DNA of 64,000 nucleotides, taken from assembly GCA_018340375.1 (NCBI GenBank), contig JAFFJZ010000003.1, positions 28,520,001-28,584,000 on the forward strand, written 5' to 3'. The notes below the pieces were generated by a model, which searched no databases, was not told the origin of the DNA, and was given only the letters and a program-made list of their open reading frames with translations. A program made the position numbers and the translations under genes. Shown here in pieces: positions 12,601 through 23,929 of the stretch; the first letter of the stretch is position 1, and every line of letters begins with the position of its first letter. The stretch is from Gonatopus flavifemur. Lineage: Eukaryota > Arthropoda > Insecta > Hymenoptera > Dryinidae.

Positions 12601-15600
12601 TATAACATTGTTTTTCTTCTTTTCAATAGAAATTTATAGGCACGCTGAGATTTTTATATTCCTACAAATCACTATCAGCACCGTTACCTCATACTTTCCT
12701 GCGTTCCCCGAATGATGTTTGTTCGTTGAAAAGACTTAAACAAACGACGACGTGTCAAGATGAAAGTTAATCCAGCCCGAAAGATTTGGTCGTATTCAAG
12801 TTTACGAGCTCTTGGGTCCTTTATTTTCTTTTTGCATAGCATACCCCACGCCACTTGTCAGGATTCAAGAATCGCTCGACCGATTTACCAGTCTCTTCAG
12901 TGATTCATCCTGTGTAAAAGTCCTAGTTGTTCTTTCATTCTTCTTTTCCCTTGCTATTCACCCACCAACCCTCTGGATTTTCAGTCAAAAAACAATGCAA
13001 CGGCAGAGTGCCAGGAGATGTCAGAGTTCTTGCGTTTATACTATGCCATTGGAAAGGGGAAAAAAATGAAAACCAATAATGTATTCCATTTCTATCATTT
13101 TTATTTCAGCACTCAGTGGAATGCATCGAGTGTCAGAGAATTTTGAATCCCCTGAGCCGTTCGATGCAATGGAATCGGACATATATTATTTTACACATAC
13201 GCACATTACAAATGAGTACAAAAACAAGAACTTTCAAAGTCAGAGAGAAACGCCGGGTGAGTGAGAGAGTTTCGTCGAAGTTACGTCATTATTTCTGATT
13301 CATTGTGTTCAATTTACGATCTTTGTCCAAAATCGTTTTATATTGAGATAAATCTATCATCATCATCGGTTCATAAATCAGTCTAACGACAGGTTTAATG
13401 AAACTGTCTGAACCCTTCTTTTGTTGGACTCTAGGCTATTGATTCCTATGTATTTGTGAAATCCTTCATCCTCTATCATTTGTTTTGCGTATCCTGATTT
13501 CCTCTTGACCCTGTTTCTCCTTTTTCTCCTATGTATTGTTTCTAAAAGGCTCTTGTGCTTGCGTACGTCCTATCAAGTTATTTCTCCTTTTAGTTATGGT
13601 CTCCAATGAGCTTTCCACTTCATTTATTCTTTCAAGTACCCTCTTTCTTTTCAATTTCAACTACTCGTTCCATTCGGTGCTGTGTTTCATAGGATTCTTG
13701 AGCATACTTTATCGTATTTCAAAAGTCTCAAGTAAAAATCTGAAGCCTCGAATCTTTCGTTCGTATGAACCGTGTTTTTAAAATTCTGAACAGTTCTACC
13801 ACATTCATGAGATCGATTATTATGGAAAAATGCTATAATTTAAAAACTGTATCCCACAAAAATGAAGCTTTGTTGAAATCAGAATTTTTCCGTACCAAAA
13901 TCTTCACTCAATAAAAGATCCTCACGTTCAAGATACTCAGCTTATCGGAAAAACTTTGGATATTCGGATGAATTCTGTTTTACCGCAACAAAGCGAGGGA
14001 AAGTACAGCGAAATGAAAAGAGAGTAACGAGGGAAGCTTATCTTTGACGTTAATGCCGTCGAAACTCGGTGGAATGCCACAGCAATTAGCCACGTATTTT
14101 TAGTTTCGACGATATTTGAGAATCTTGAATGACAGCGTTACACTTGTAAACGTTTCATGTGCGAGCTTATGGGTAGTGTCGGTCTGTTTTCAATGCCGAA
14201 AAGACATGAATTGTTGTTTGAATTATTTTTATATATAAAACAGGAATTAAAATATTTTATGGTTATTTGTGTTTTTGATCTTTGATACTTTGGATTGTAC
14301 GGAAGATTATTTCTGACAGCAGTAAGAGAGGTGAGCCACAAATAAACAATCCCTATTCATCTTGCATTCCACAACACAATGAGCAGCAACATTAATTTGC
14401 AAGTCGATTGTCTGATTCCTGTCTGATCGTTACACGACATCATCTCTACTTCCGTTGATACCGGCTGTTAACCTGCAGAGAACGTCTTGTGACAGTGATC
14501 AAATGAAACTTCATTCTCTACAGCGAATCAAACATTTTTTGCTGATCGTACAAAAATGAAGAAAAGAAGATAGTCCACTTTTCTCAATGTCAATAAAAAT
14601 ATGAAATTTCATCAAAAAAGGGGTGCCATCGATTACGAAATATTGACATATTTTATAACGCGAATGTAATCAAATTCCGGTAAAATGCAATAATAATCTG
14701 TGAGATTCGATAAATTTTTGTAAAATTCATCAACTTTCATCAAAGTTTTCTGCATTTTGGGGATTTTCATCGAATTTTACTGAAATGTTAATGTCCTAAA
14801 GTGGATGAAATTCAATAAAATTCTTCCCCGGGAGATAATCAGGTTTTTGTGCTTGAATTGTAAAGTGTTCGCTGAGAAAAAAAATAACGAATTGATAGCA
14901 ATAGTTGGGAAAGGACTCAACTATGATTAGTTAGCTGATCACCCAAACAACAGGGACAAAAATAATACAATAGAAATTACATTTTCTAGTGGATTAATAG
15001 GTACTATTAGGTCTCATCTCTTGAGAAGTACTCCTCAAATGTGAAATTGAATATTACAACTGCTATCATTTTTACTGAATTCGGTAAGAAAGCCTCTGAG
15101 ACCGTTAGGGAATTGTGATGAAACTGGACAAAATAATACTATTTCATTACATCATTCTTCTCCGTGAACACCAGAGGTTGAAAATGCTAAGAGCGTGTTT
15201 CGGGAATTCTACGAACATGCTTAGAACCTTCAAATGAGACTGTTTCAAATAATCATGTGCTATGCACATTCATAGAATATCTTGACAAATTTATCCAAAA
15301 TAATCTCATGTACACATTATTTTCACATACACTGAATAATCATGGCATATTGGAGAAGTTCTTGTGTCAGGGGAGACCGGGGCGATCTGTCTACGGGGGC
15401 CATGTGTCGCGGTATCGATATCTCAGGAATTTATATATATATATATCTGTGGCTACCATTCTAAGGAGATATTTGGATACCTATAAATGACATATCCACC
15501 AACTTTCGCTGTCCTGCGATGCTCTGATCATAACTAGAGTTCATACACACTGGAGTAGTTTTATTTTTACATGGGTTTGATTGCAATGAAAGTGAATGAT

Positions 15601-17640
15601 CCACAATTCTGTCGTTCAATATGAACTGATCAGATTTGTGATTTTTGACATTTCAATTCCACTCGACAGTCAGGTATACAGACTGCTAGGAAATTTTTTC
15701 TGTCACAGCAAACGTTTTGCTCATTCAGCAAAGCAGATTTTCAAAAATCGTCATTGCAGCAAGAATGTTTCTCTGCGTGTAGGCAACACTGATGTGCAAA
15801 TTCAAAATCCATTTGAACGATAACTTATTCTGCAGCTCTCCTCATTTCGATTCGAAGACCAACACCTTCAAAGTTGCTTTGAGCGGAGAGTTGAATGTGG
15901 ACAGATAAGTCTCCAATTACCCTACAAACACTGATCACCGAGGCTTTAACGGGCCGGTAGAGGCTCCCTAATGGACCTTTAAAGCGCCAGCATTTGTATT
16001 TGCTGAATGTTTTTCTGGGTTTTCAGGTGGATAAAAGGAGGACGTGGAACCTCTCGACTTTTTCTTCGAAAGAAGCACCGGGAAATACTTTTCAAATGAA
16101 TATCGCGATACTCAAAATACGATTCAATGAATAATGATCGTAAAGAGATCACGATACTTGAGAGAAATTAATTTTCACTTTATCGATCGACATTCGAAAG
16201 TTCAAAGATTCTACAATGAAAATATATTGAAATGATGGAGAGCTATGAAAAGTCCCTGCACGAGTGAGAATTTTAATTAAAAATGATTGAAAAAGCATGA
16301 AAATAAACGAATAAGTAGAAACCTCGACGATATACTACTTATTTAATGAAAAACATATCTCGCGATAAGAAAATTGAAACATATGACGGTAAAACCTGGA
16401 ATTCAGTGTGGAAATTTGTTCCGACAATGAGAAGCACACTCGACTGAAATATCATGTTCGATATTTCTACTTCTTGGCACAAATTCAAGAGATACCAAAA
16501 TGATAAATTCTCTCCAAGATTTATTAGCTGTGAAATAACATGACAACTTATGAATTTCTCAATCTCTTTGATGAATTAAATGCTCAGCTGTCTTCAAAAT
16601 CTCGAAATTTTTTCATACTACATCGCATCTTCACCGAAGGAGGAGAAGAAGGCGGTTCCTTTCATAATTTGACTCGAAACGACATGAACGAAGATACGCT
16701 AGAGTGGAAGGCAATGGTGATTCTGTCTTCCGTCTTTTCCTGCGTTTGATATCAGTTTTACCTTTGCATACGTGGTTTAACGTACCGTGCGTTGATGCTC
16801 TGATCCAATTAACTTTCTCGCCCCCTGAACCCTTGAACGAGATCTTTATTTATTTATTATAAAACACGCATGATACTTATTTTGAAAGCCGATACGGATT
16901 TCTTTTCATGCAATAAACACAAGGTTTGTAACACTGTCCCGAAGCCTCCTCCCAGAATCTCAAGAAAGAACGATGAGAGATTATCAATTATTTATTTGAA
17001 GAATATTTCTTCATTCATAAAGTCAAAAATCATCTATTCTGTATGTGGGAAACGATATAATACAAAATCCAATTATCAATCATATCGTCCTGTCATATTT
17101 TTATGATCAATATTATGCAAAACAGTGAACGCGAAGATACCGCTCGGAATATCGGTATCAATTTCAAATCAATCGATTGAGTGGAAAATTATAATTCGAA
17201 ATTGATTACCGAAATGCGCACCAGTGAAATCGACACGCGTTTGTACGTACGTACGTACCCACATCAATAATTTCATATTCATGAGCTAATAAAATAATTT
17301 TGCGAATCCTGGATTATGTACAATGATGTGACCTGTAATTATTGTTATTATGCAAAGGGTAGGGGTGAGAAGAGGAGTAGGTATCCACAATCATATACAA
17401 GTATCACGGGAGTTTGTGTACTTGAGATTTAAATTCAATGTTTGCATGACCTCGGTAAACGAATAACGTCGGGTGGATTTACATTGGGATACACATGGTA
17501 TCTTCCTAACCACAAGAAATACTCTCATGGTCCCAAGACAGTTTCACACACTTAACTACATACATTTGGATGATGGTTCACTTGTATGATGTGAAATTCG
17601 TGATGATAAGTAATAATGAGATTTTTCTTGATAAAACGTT
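9640..17640. other. Mostly unique-looking DNA, no recognised gene
   Basis: No reading frame here exceeds about 107 codons, and none resembles a protein I know. A GC-richer patch at 11520-11600 (around GCCGGCCGCTCGCTCGTCG), followed by a pyrimidine-rich tract, could be regulatory or a non-coding first exon, but that is speculation. Small simple repeats occur at 15431-15447 (TA)n and 17243-17258 (GTAC)n. At about 15660-15779 a CTCTGCGTG-TA end resembles the right end of a CACNG MITE with no clear left end. Confidence 0.4.
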
Positions 17641-17649
17641 CGCGTAAGC

Positions 17650-17790
17650 GACCTCCTATATTCCCTGTATGCACCAACATAGAGCCAATTTCAGGCCATT
17701 CTTGGCAAATGCTGGCCAATTTCGCGCCAGGAAAGGGCTGGAGTTGGCTCCATGTTCGTGCACACATGGGACTGATACCCGGGGGAAATA
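17650..17790. repeat. GGCC-rich dispersed repeat fragment
   Basis: A stretch with repeated GGCCA/TGGCC motifs (AGGCCATTC, CTGGCCAATTT) and a CACACATGGG end. It resembles the GGGCCC-rich patches at 32.0-33.0, 41.9-42.9, 47.4-47.6, 52.4-52.7 and 60.0-60.2 kb. Confidence 0.4.
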
Positions 17791-17794
17791 AACC

Positions 17795-18131
17795 AGGTTG
17801 AAAACAACATTAAAAACAACTTGGAAAATTACGTTGAAAACGATGTTGTTGACCATGGTAAAATGATTTCTCTTCGGAAAGGGAAAAAACAACGTTGAAA
17901 AGAATGTAGTTCTCCCACAATTTTTCATACACGGTTATGGGAGTATACTCTGTCAAGAGGATTTTATTATATAAAACGCATTCCGTAATACGTCACAACA
18001 ACATAGAAAACCACGTTGTTTACTACGTTGTTTTTTCCTTTTCCGAAGAGCAACCATTTTACCATGGTAATTAGACAACGTTGTTTTTAATGTAGTTTCC
18101 CATGTTGTTTTAACGTTGTTTTCAATGCCAG
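17795..18131. mobile_element. Foldback element rich in AACAAC/GTTGTT
   Basis: The left arm (TTGAAAACAACATTAAAAAC) and the right arm (in reverse, TTGAAAACAACGTTAAAAC) pair for roughly 75 bp, including ACCATGGTAA on both sides. The arms are internally repetitive. No coding content; the target duplication is unclear. Confidence 0.65.
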
Positions 18132-18739
18132 GCAGAGCCAGGGAAAAATCATTGTCAGACTTCGAAAAGTTTTAGCTCCGTAAAATCCAGTCAAATACTG
18201 ACAAATTTTCAGCCGGTTTCATTTCGGATAATCAAATTGGAACATCTTGAAATTTTTAAAACTGATAGCAATTCTTCCAGATGGTTCTGTGTTCCATGTA
18301 AAGAGTTCCTTGTCAGATTTTGACAAGATGTTCTGATTTAGCAATTGCAGGCCAAACCAGGGAGAGAGTTCACCAGTTTTTGTCCCGATTTTCCGGAGCG
18401 AAACCATTTGAAGTCCGTTAACAATTTTTGACCCTGTTTTGAATGGCATGTTCAGCAGTTTGTTGAACCTTTATCAATCACCAGCATTCATATGCAGTTC
18501 CTGTACCCACACAGCCCCCAATGTCTCAGTAATATTTCTAGAAGATCCTATAGATATTGCAAATACAATATTTGGTTAAAGATGTTATGAGAATCTTCCA
18601 ATCGGAACATTGCACATATAATGATCTGTAATGTTCAGGAAATCTAGGATGGGGAATATGCTAAATTTGTCGCTAATGAAATATTCTGGGAATACGACAG
18701 TAGCAATATTTGATGAAGCAAAATGAATTTTCATACGCC

Positions 18740-19156
18740 TGACCCAGGACTTGGAAAATTTACAATTCAAGATCGAAAAAAAACGCTTCCCCTACGACAT
18801 ATTCACCTTCCGTCCCAGAAGATTCTGAATCGATTGGTTTATATCCCACGCAAACAAATTTTTGAAAGTTTTTCATGAATTTGCTCCAGCACTTGGTAAA
18901 TTTTGAAGGTGCACTTTTCAAAACACCTTCCTCTCAGGTGCTATTCATTCTTCATTTCAAAAGATTCTGAATTGAGTAGTCTATATCACACGGCAACAAA
19001 TGTTCGAAGTTTTTCCATCGATCTTACTCAGCACTTTGTAAAATTTCAATGTAGAAGTCGAAAAAAAACTCTCTCCCAGGACTCACTCATTTATTATGCC
19101 AGAAGATTCTGAATCCATTGGTCTATATTTCACGGAAACGAATCCTTCAAACCCCC
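18740..19156 (+). repeat. 142-bp tandem repeat, about three copies
   Basis: The marker AGAAGATTCTGAAT recurs at 18817, 18959 and 19101, exactly 142 bp apart. It is followed each time by a TTGGTCTATAT-CACG-AAAC-AA block and, in the first two copies, by a CAGCACTT-GTAAA block. Copies are diverged. The third copy runs into the target duplication of the hAT element at 19157. Confidence 0.8.
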
Positions 19157-19164
19157 ATCACGAT

Positions 19165-20689
19165 CAGGGGCGTCTTTACGTTTTCGCCGCGCAGGGGCTA
19201 ATAATATTTCTCCCCCCCCCCCCCCAACCTGAGCTGAATTAATATTTTCAATCATTCTCTCAGGTGTATTCATATTATTTGGAAACTATGTAATGAAACT
19301 CGAAACAATACATTATTAAATAGAACTTTGACACACTCAACAGGATTAAACATTTAGCATTATAAACTATTGGTAACCTACATTCCCTTAATCGAAAAAA
19401 ACATCGGAATTATTGAATAAACTTATCCATCTGATCAGAAACTTTTATATAAGTGTATAGGATCAACGATGTACCAGAATTGAAGCTCTAGAAGTGCCAA
19501 GATCGAATAGTGATTTTGAATAAAAATTTCAGAATTATTCCTCAAATCTGAGAGCATTTCTTAAAATTTGAGAATATTTCTCAAGTTTGTAATAAAGATA
19601 AAACGGTCCATATTTCTGTTGAATTTCACTTGTGAATGGATGACAGATTCTGAATACCTAACAAAGAATAGAAAGAAAATATGAACTCTCCAAAAGTCGC
19701 ACATTAAATTTTACAAAGTGAATAAAAAAATTTCGAAATTTTATTTCAGGGAAATTTCAGGAAAATCTTCCCGTTGGAAAGATTATAACGATACGCTCGC
19801 CGATGCAAAGGGAAATGCAAACTTGTGACAAAGGTTATATTGCTATCTGGAGAAATTTGTTTGAATAAAATAAAAAATACATAATGAAAATTCATTCATT
19901 TAAAAAACAATTTAATTAATTCAAAAAACTTTGACAGCAGATTGATACGTCAATTATTTCCGCGAATTTGAAGAAAAACACACTACCCTGGTTGAAGTCG
20001 CATAGCAATTCATAAGAAAATGTTCTTATTGTGAAACACTATGGATTTCGCAACAGGATATTCATAAGTGAACCATGGAGTCCTATGAATTTCTGTTTAT
20101 GATTCATCATGCATTCCCATGAACATACATTCATAAGCAGAAATTCATAGGACTTCATGATTTACTTTTAAATATCGTGTTTCAAAATCCATAGTGTTTC
20201 ATAATAAGAACATTTTCTTACGAATTGCTGTGACACTTGAACCAGGGTAAGGAATGGAACAGTTCAAACAACCATGCACGGGGGTTTGATGAGTTCATGC
20301 AAAAATCGTGTTTGAATGTATCCAACTTCCGTAGATACACTTTAAATTCCAATGTTTTATTTTGATACACTCAGAGTTTGAAGCCTGTAGTCGTTTTCAA
20401 AACGCTTCAAAGCATGTAAATATATCCATAAAATGGATAAAATGTTCAATTACCAAATACTTAATCCGGGTTATCGACACCTTTGTATATTTTTAAGCGT
20501 TTAACAAGTGAGTAAATGATTTAAATACTATGAGTATATTAACATAAAACACTTGAATTTACATTCTCCGCTCCCTTTGTGCTTGAACGCATTTGATAAC
20601 TGGAAAAAAACTTCTATAATTCTGCCGCCCCATGAAATTTGCCGCCCTGGGGTATAGACCCTTGCCCCCCCCCCCCAAAGACGTCCCTG
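19165..20689. mobile_element. Non-autonomous hAT element, 1525 bp
   Basis: The ends are CAGGGGCGTCTTT (left) and, in reverse, CAGGGACGTCTTT (right), flanked by a perfect 8-bp direct repeat ATCACGAT (19157-19164 and 20690-20697). An 8-bp duplication and CAGGG-type ends are hallmarks of hAT. C-runs lie near both ends (about 19205 and 20664). No transposase frame is present. It carries a TA-flanked MITE at 19986-20247. Confidence 0.85.
19986..20247. mobile_element. MITE with CCCTGGTT ends, 262 bp
   Basis: Long inverted arms: the left end CCCTGGTTGAAGTCGCATAG and the right end in reverse CCCTGGTTCAAGTGTCACAG continue pairing through an AATTCATAAGAAAATG-type stretch for about 70 bp. TA lies on both sides (19984-19985 and 20248-20249). 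It is inserted inside the hAT element. Confidence 0.85.
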
Positions 20690-20723
20690 ATCACGATGAT
20701 TACAATAAATCGTACTTAGAGAG

Positions 20724-20800
20724 TGGCGTCGTCGCCTCGGAGATTCGCTGATGTGATAGAAGCCTTAACTCTTACTCGCAGAACCCGAGTTCAATCCCCA
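20724..20800 (+). repeat. tRNA-like (SINE head) candidate
   Basis: A box A-like sequence (TGGCGTCGTCG, 20724-20734) and a box B-like sequence (GAGTTCAATCC, 20787-20797) lie 63 bp apart. It does not fold as a standard tRNA by eye. Possibly related to the candidate at 1560. Confidence 0.3.
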
Positions 20801-20958
20801 CTGGGAGAACTTCCTGTTAATCGACTTCGAAGCAGGTTTTCTTCCACACAAAATGATTTTGGCCAAGCTCATTCAATATTTGTAGAAGTCAACTCTGCAG
20901 CAATTTTTTTCAAACCCAACGTAATATTTTGTAAGCTTTTTAATATATGTGATTATTA

Positions 20959-21214
20959 CACTAAGAAAAATTATCCATCATAAATTACTAGACTCGCTAG
21001 TATATTGAGGATATACTTGCATTGTAAGGTTATATACCAAACATTCTCATCAAAAGCATCAGACTTTCTATTATAAAATGTCATTATCCTACCATTAACT
21101 CCCAGAAAGTCTGGCACTTTTGAAGAGAATGTTTGATATATAACTTCAAAATGCAAGTATATCCGCAATATACTAGCGAGTCTAGTAATTCATAATAGAC
21201 AATTTTTCTCCGTG
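20959..21214. mobile_element. Palindromic MITE, CACTAAGAAAAA ends
   Basis: The left end CACTAAGAAAAATTATCCAT and the right end in reverse CACGGAGAAAAATTGTCTAT pair, and the arms go on pairing through ACTAGACTCGCTAGTATATT. TA lies on both sides (20957-20958 and 21215-21216). It is 256 bp, non-coding, and a member of the CACNG-A-run group. Confidence 0.85.
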
Positions 21215-21439
21215 TACATTTTCTCCGTACAGAATATCGCTGAAATGATCACAGGAATATTCCAGAATGTTCCCTCAATGATTCTAGCAATGTTTCACAA
21301 TATCTCCAGGATATTATAAAGATGGTGACATGAGACATCCTGCAGACATTCTGACAATCTTCTTGAGATGTTTTCCAGTATATTACACATTCCAAATGTA
21401 ATATTGTTGGGACATCTGGTGCTGTGTGGGTAGGTACGT

Positions 21440-23650
21440 TGTGTACCTTCGAAATACCAACCCCATTGCAACCATCTCTCGAAAATAATTCAGATACATT
21501 CTATCGGTGGGGAAAGTAATGTTGATTTTGGATTATATTCCGTAGAGAAGTTGACAAGAGAACTAATATATCATATATTCGCAAAGCATAGGAGAAGGAG
21601 AAGAAAGAGAGAAGGAACAAATTACTGCGTGCATGTGTGATGAATGTATGTATAAGCGCTTAAAGCAATATCAACGTCCTTCGCTGTGAACCATTGTAGA
21701 TTATTCTGATTCTGTATATACCATTGAATCCGTCCCTTGACTGCGACAGAGACCAAAATAAACATCGTGCGAGCCACGTACAAATACAAGCAACGTCCAT
21801 TTAGTATAACGTAGGTGTGAATGCACTTGCTTGTTTCGTAGGATAGGTGTAACGAGAGGCCTCATCGTGTCGTTGGTGGAAGACTGCATTTGACTCTGGA
21901 TCAAGTATATACGGTATACACTCGAGTGCGAGACCCGAAATTACGAGGAATTACCTTAATCGTCGAGTCGATTCGGATTACGTAGATATATTCGAGTTAA
22001 TTATAAATCCGATACAACAGGGAATCATCATTTGAATTACTTCCGAATGGATTCTTATATCGCGTGTACACGCGAAAGGAAAATATTTGAATGAAATTCA
22101 ATTTGGATTTCGTGGAATTTCCCTACAAACAGAAATGCATAAATTGTAACAAGCATTCTACTGATTCGATATGTTTCAAGTGGAGATGAGTGGGTTTCAC
22201 GGTAAATCTGAGCTACATGAAATGTGAAAATGAAACCAAAGAAACAACCCAAACAACAGTCTGAGTGAGGAAATGATGAAAGGTCTTAAGATGTGACGTG
22301 ATAAAGAACGGAAAGTAAGAAAGAGGTTGAATGTAGGGGGTAAAGTAGTGGAAGGTGGAATAACTTCTTAGTCATAACGGGAGAAAGAATAGTGGAAGAG
22401 AAGAAGAAGAAGCTGTTGTGGAGAAAGTAAGAGATGAGATACTGAATAAGTAATTAGAAGAGAAAGAGAAGAAATCGAGAAGCATGAGATAAAATGAGTG
22501 CGGAGTAAAGCAAGAGGCAAGATCAAAGTGGATGTGGCAGGGTTTAACAGCGAAGAAGCAACGTTAGATGCGCATCGAAGCTTATTCATGAAGAATCTTC
22601 TGGAAGATGTCTTGCATTGTGCGTTTGCATTCTTTTTTATCGTATAAAAAATCAGAGAGAGGTAGTACTTGATTCAGCTCAATCCTACTCGATCGAGGAA
22701 ACAAAAAAAAGAGTACCGTTATGGGTTTGAGAATGAACGCGAAATGTTTAGATAAAAATTCTGCCATTTAGTTGAAGTTTTTTGAATCGTTAGATTATCA
22801 AATGTATCTCGTACATTCCACATATTATCGTAAAAAAACTGTCTGATGATGCGGATGGATATTCATCTTCAAATTTTCCCGAGTTAATTGTTCGGCCACG
22901 AAAGAAAAGATGTCAAAGGAAAACACTAAGGAGGCGCCATTTTGTTGAAAAAATTTGAAGACACACTCCAATATCCTAAAAGTGCACCCACCGATGTCTA
23001 CGTCGCATCTCCGTTGTGACGAGGTGGATTAAAGGGAGACGTGGAGACAAGTTGGAAGAATGAGAAAGCGACCTAGAGGCGACGGAGAAAAGTCCGGCGA
23101 TTTGTGATTGTGCTGAAAGGGTAGCTATATAATTGAGAACTTTTTACCAAATTCCAATATGTTGTTCAATTTTTTTGAAAAGAATTCTCGGAATTTTCTT
23201 TTTCTTTTCGGCCTCTAGAGTGGTTTACCTCCTTGATTGTAAGCAGTAGTAATCCCCAATTATGGTTTCACTCATACTTAGATGAAATCTTTCCGAAATT
23301 ACAGAAAACTGACGTATATTCGTGGGAGTAAAATATTTTATAGAATTGCGGAATGGAACCTGAAAAACCTAGTTCATCATTTCTGGAAGTGTGCAGGAGG
23401 AATTGGTTTCATTGAAGCTCCAAATTTACCTAAATAAATTATACAATTAAATACTAAAACAATTGGAAAGTCATTGTTTGCGTGCATTTGGAATTGAATC
23501 ATAAATTGCGGGTTTAGTTTTACTTCACAAATTCACGAGACAAAAACACATAGGAGCTCCTAAACAAACCTAAAGACCACTTGGAGTTTAGGCTTGTTTA
23601 GTTTTTTTGACCAGGGTCTAAGTAAACAGGGACGCAAAAACGGACATTTC
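21440..23650. other. No gene or repeat recognised
   Basis: Unique-looking sequence with a purine-rich stretch at about 22260-22560 (many AGAAGAAGA and GAGAA runs). No recognised protein or RNA. Confidence 0.4.
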
Positions 23651-23652
23651 CA

Positions 23653-23925
23653 CACTGTAAAAAATTGCTTCCTAAATTTCATAGAAATGTATGTGAAGCA
23701 ATTAACATATACATTTTGTATTGAATTTTCAAAACTTCTTTGGCTTTTCATATGAAATTTTATGATATCTCATACAGAATTATGATTTTTCATGCATTTT
23801 TATATGAATTTTCACACATTTTGCATTAAATTTCATGAATTCATGATTGAACTTGATTTACATTACAAGTTTCAGAATTTTCACATACATCTGATATCGG
23901 AAATTTCAGAATATTTTTTACAGTG
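23653..23925. mobile_element. MITE with CACTGTAAAAAAT ends, CA target
   Basis: The left end CACTGTAAAAAATTGCTTCC and the right end in reverse CACTGTAAAAAATATTCTGA are followed by a shared AAATTTC. The 2-bp flank is CA on both sides (23651-23652 and 23926-23927) rather than TA. 273 bp, non-coding. Confidence 0.75.
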
Positions 23926-23929
23926 CACG

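Larger units (their letters stand above)
18506..21430. mobile_element. TIR element with CCCACACAGC ends, nested host
   Basis: The left end CCCACACAGCCCCCAATGTC and the right end in reverse CCCACACAGCACCAGATGTC pair over about 32 bp. TA is on both sides (18504-18505 and 21431-21432). At least two younger elements lie inside it (hAT 19165-20689, MITE 20959-21214), plus a 142-bp tandem repeat. Without those two insertions it would be about 1.1 kb. A tiny relative with the same ends is at 33132-33240. No transposase is visible. Confidence 0.6.

Noticed and set aside
18506..21430. Autonomous 2.9-kb transposon
   Set aside because: Its length comes from nested insertions and a tandem repeat; no transposase frame is present.
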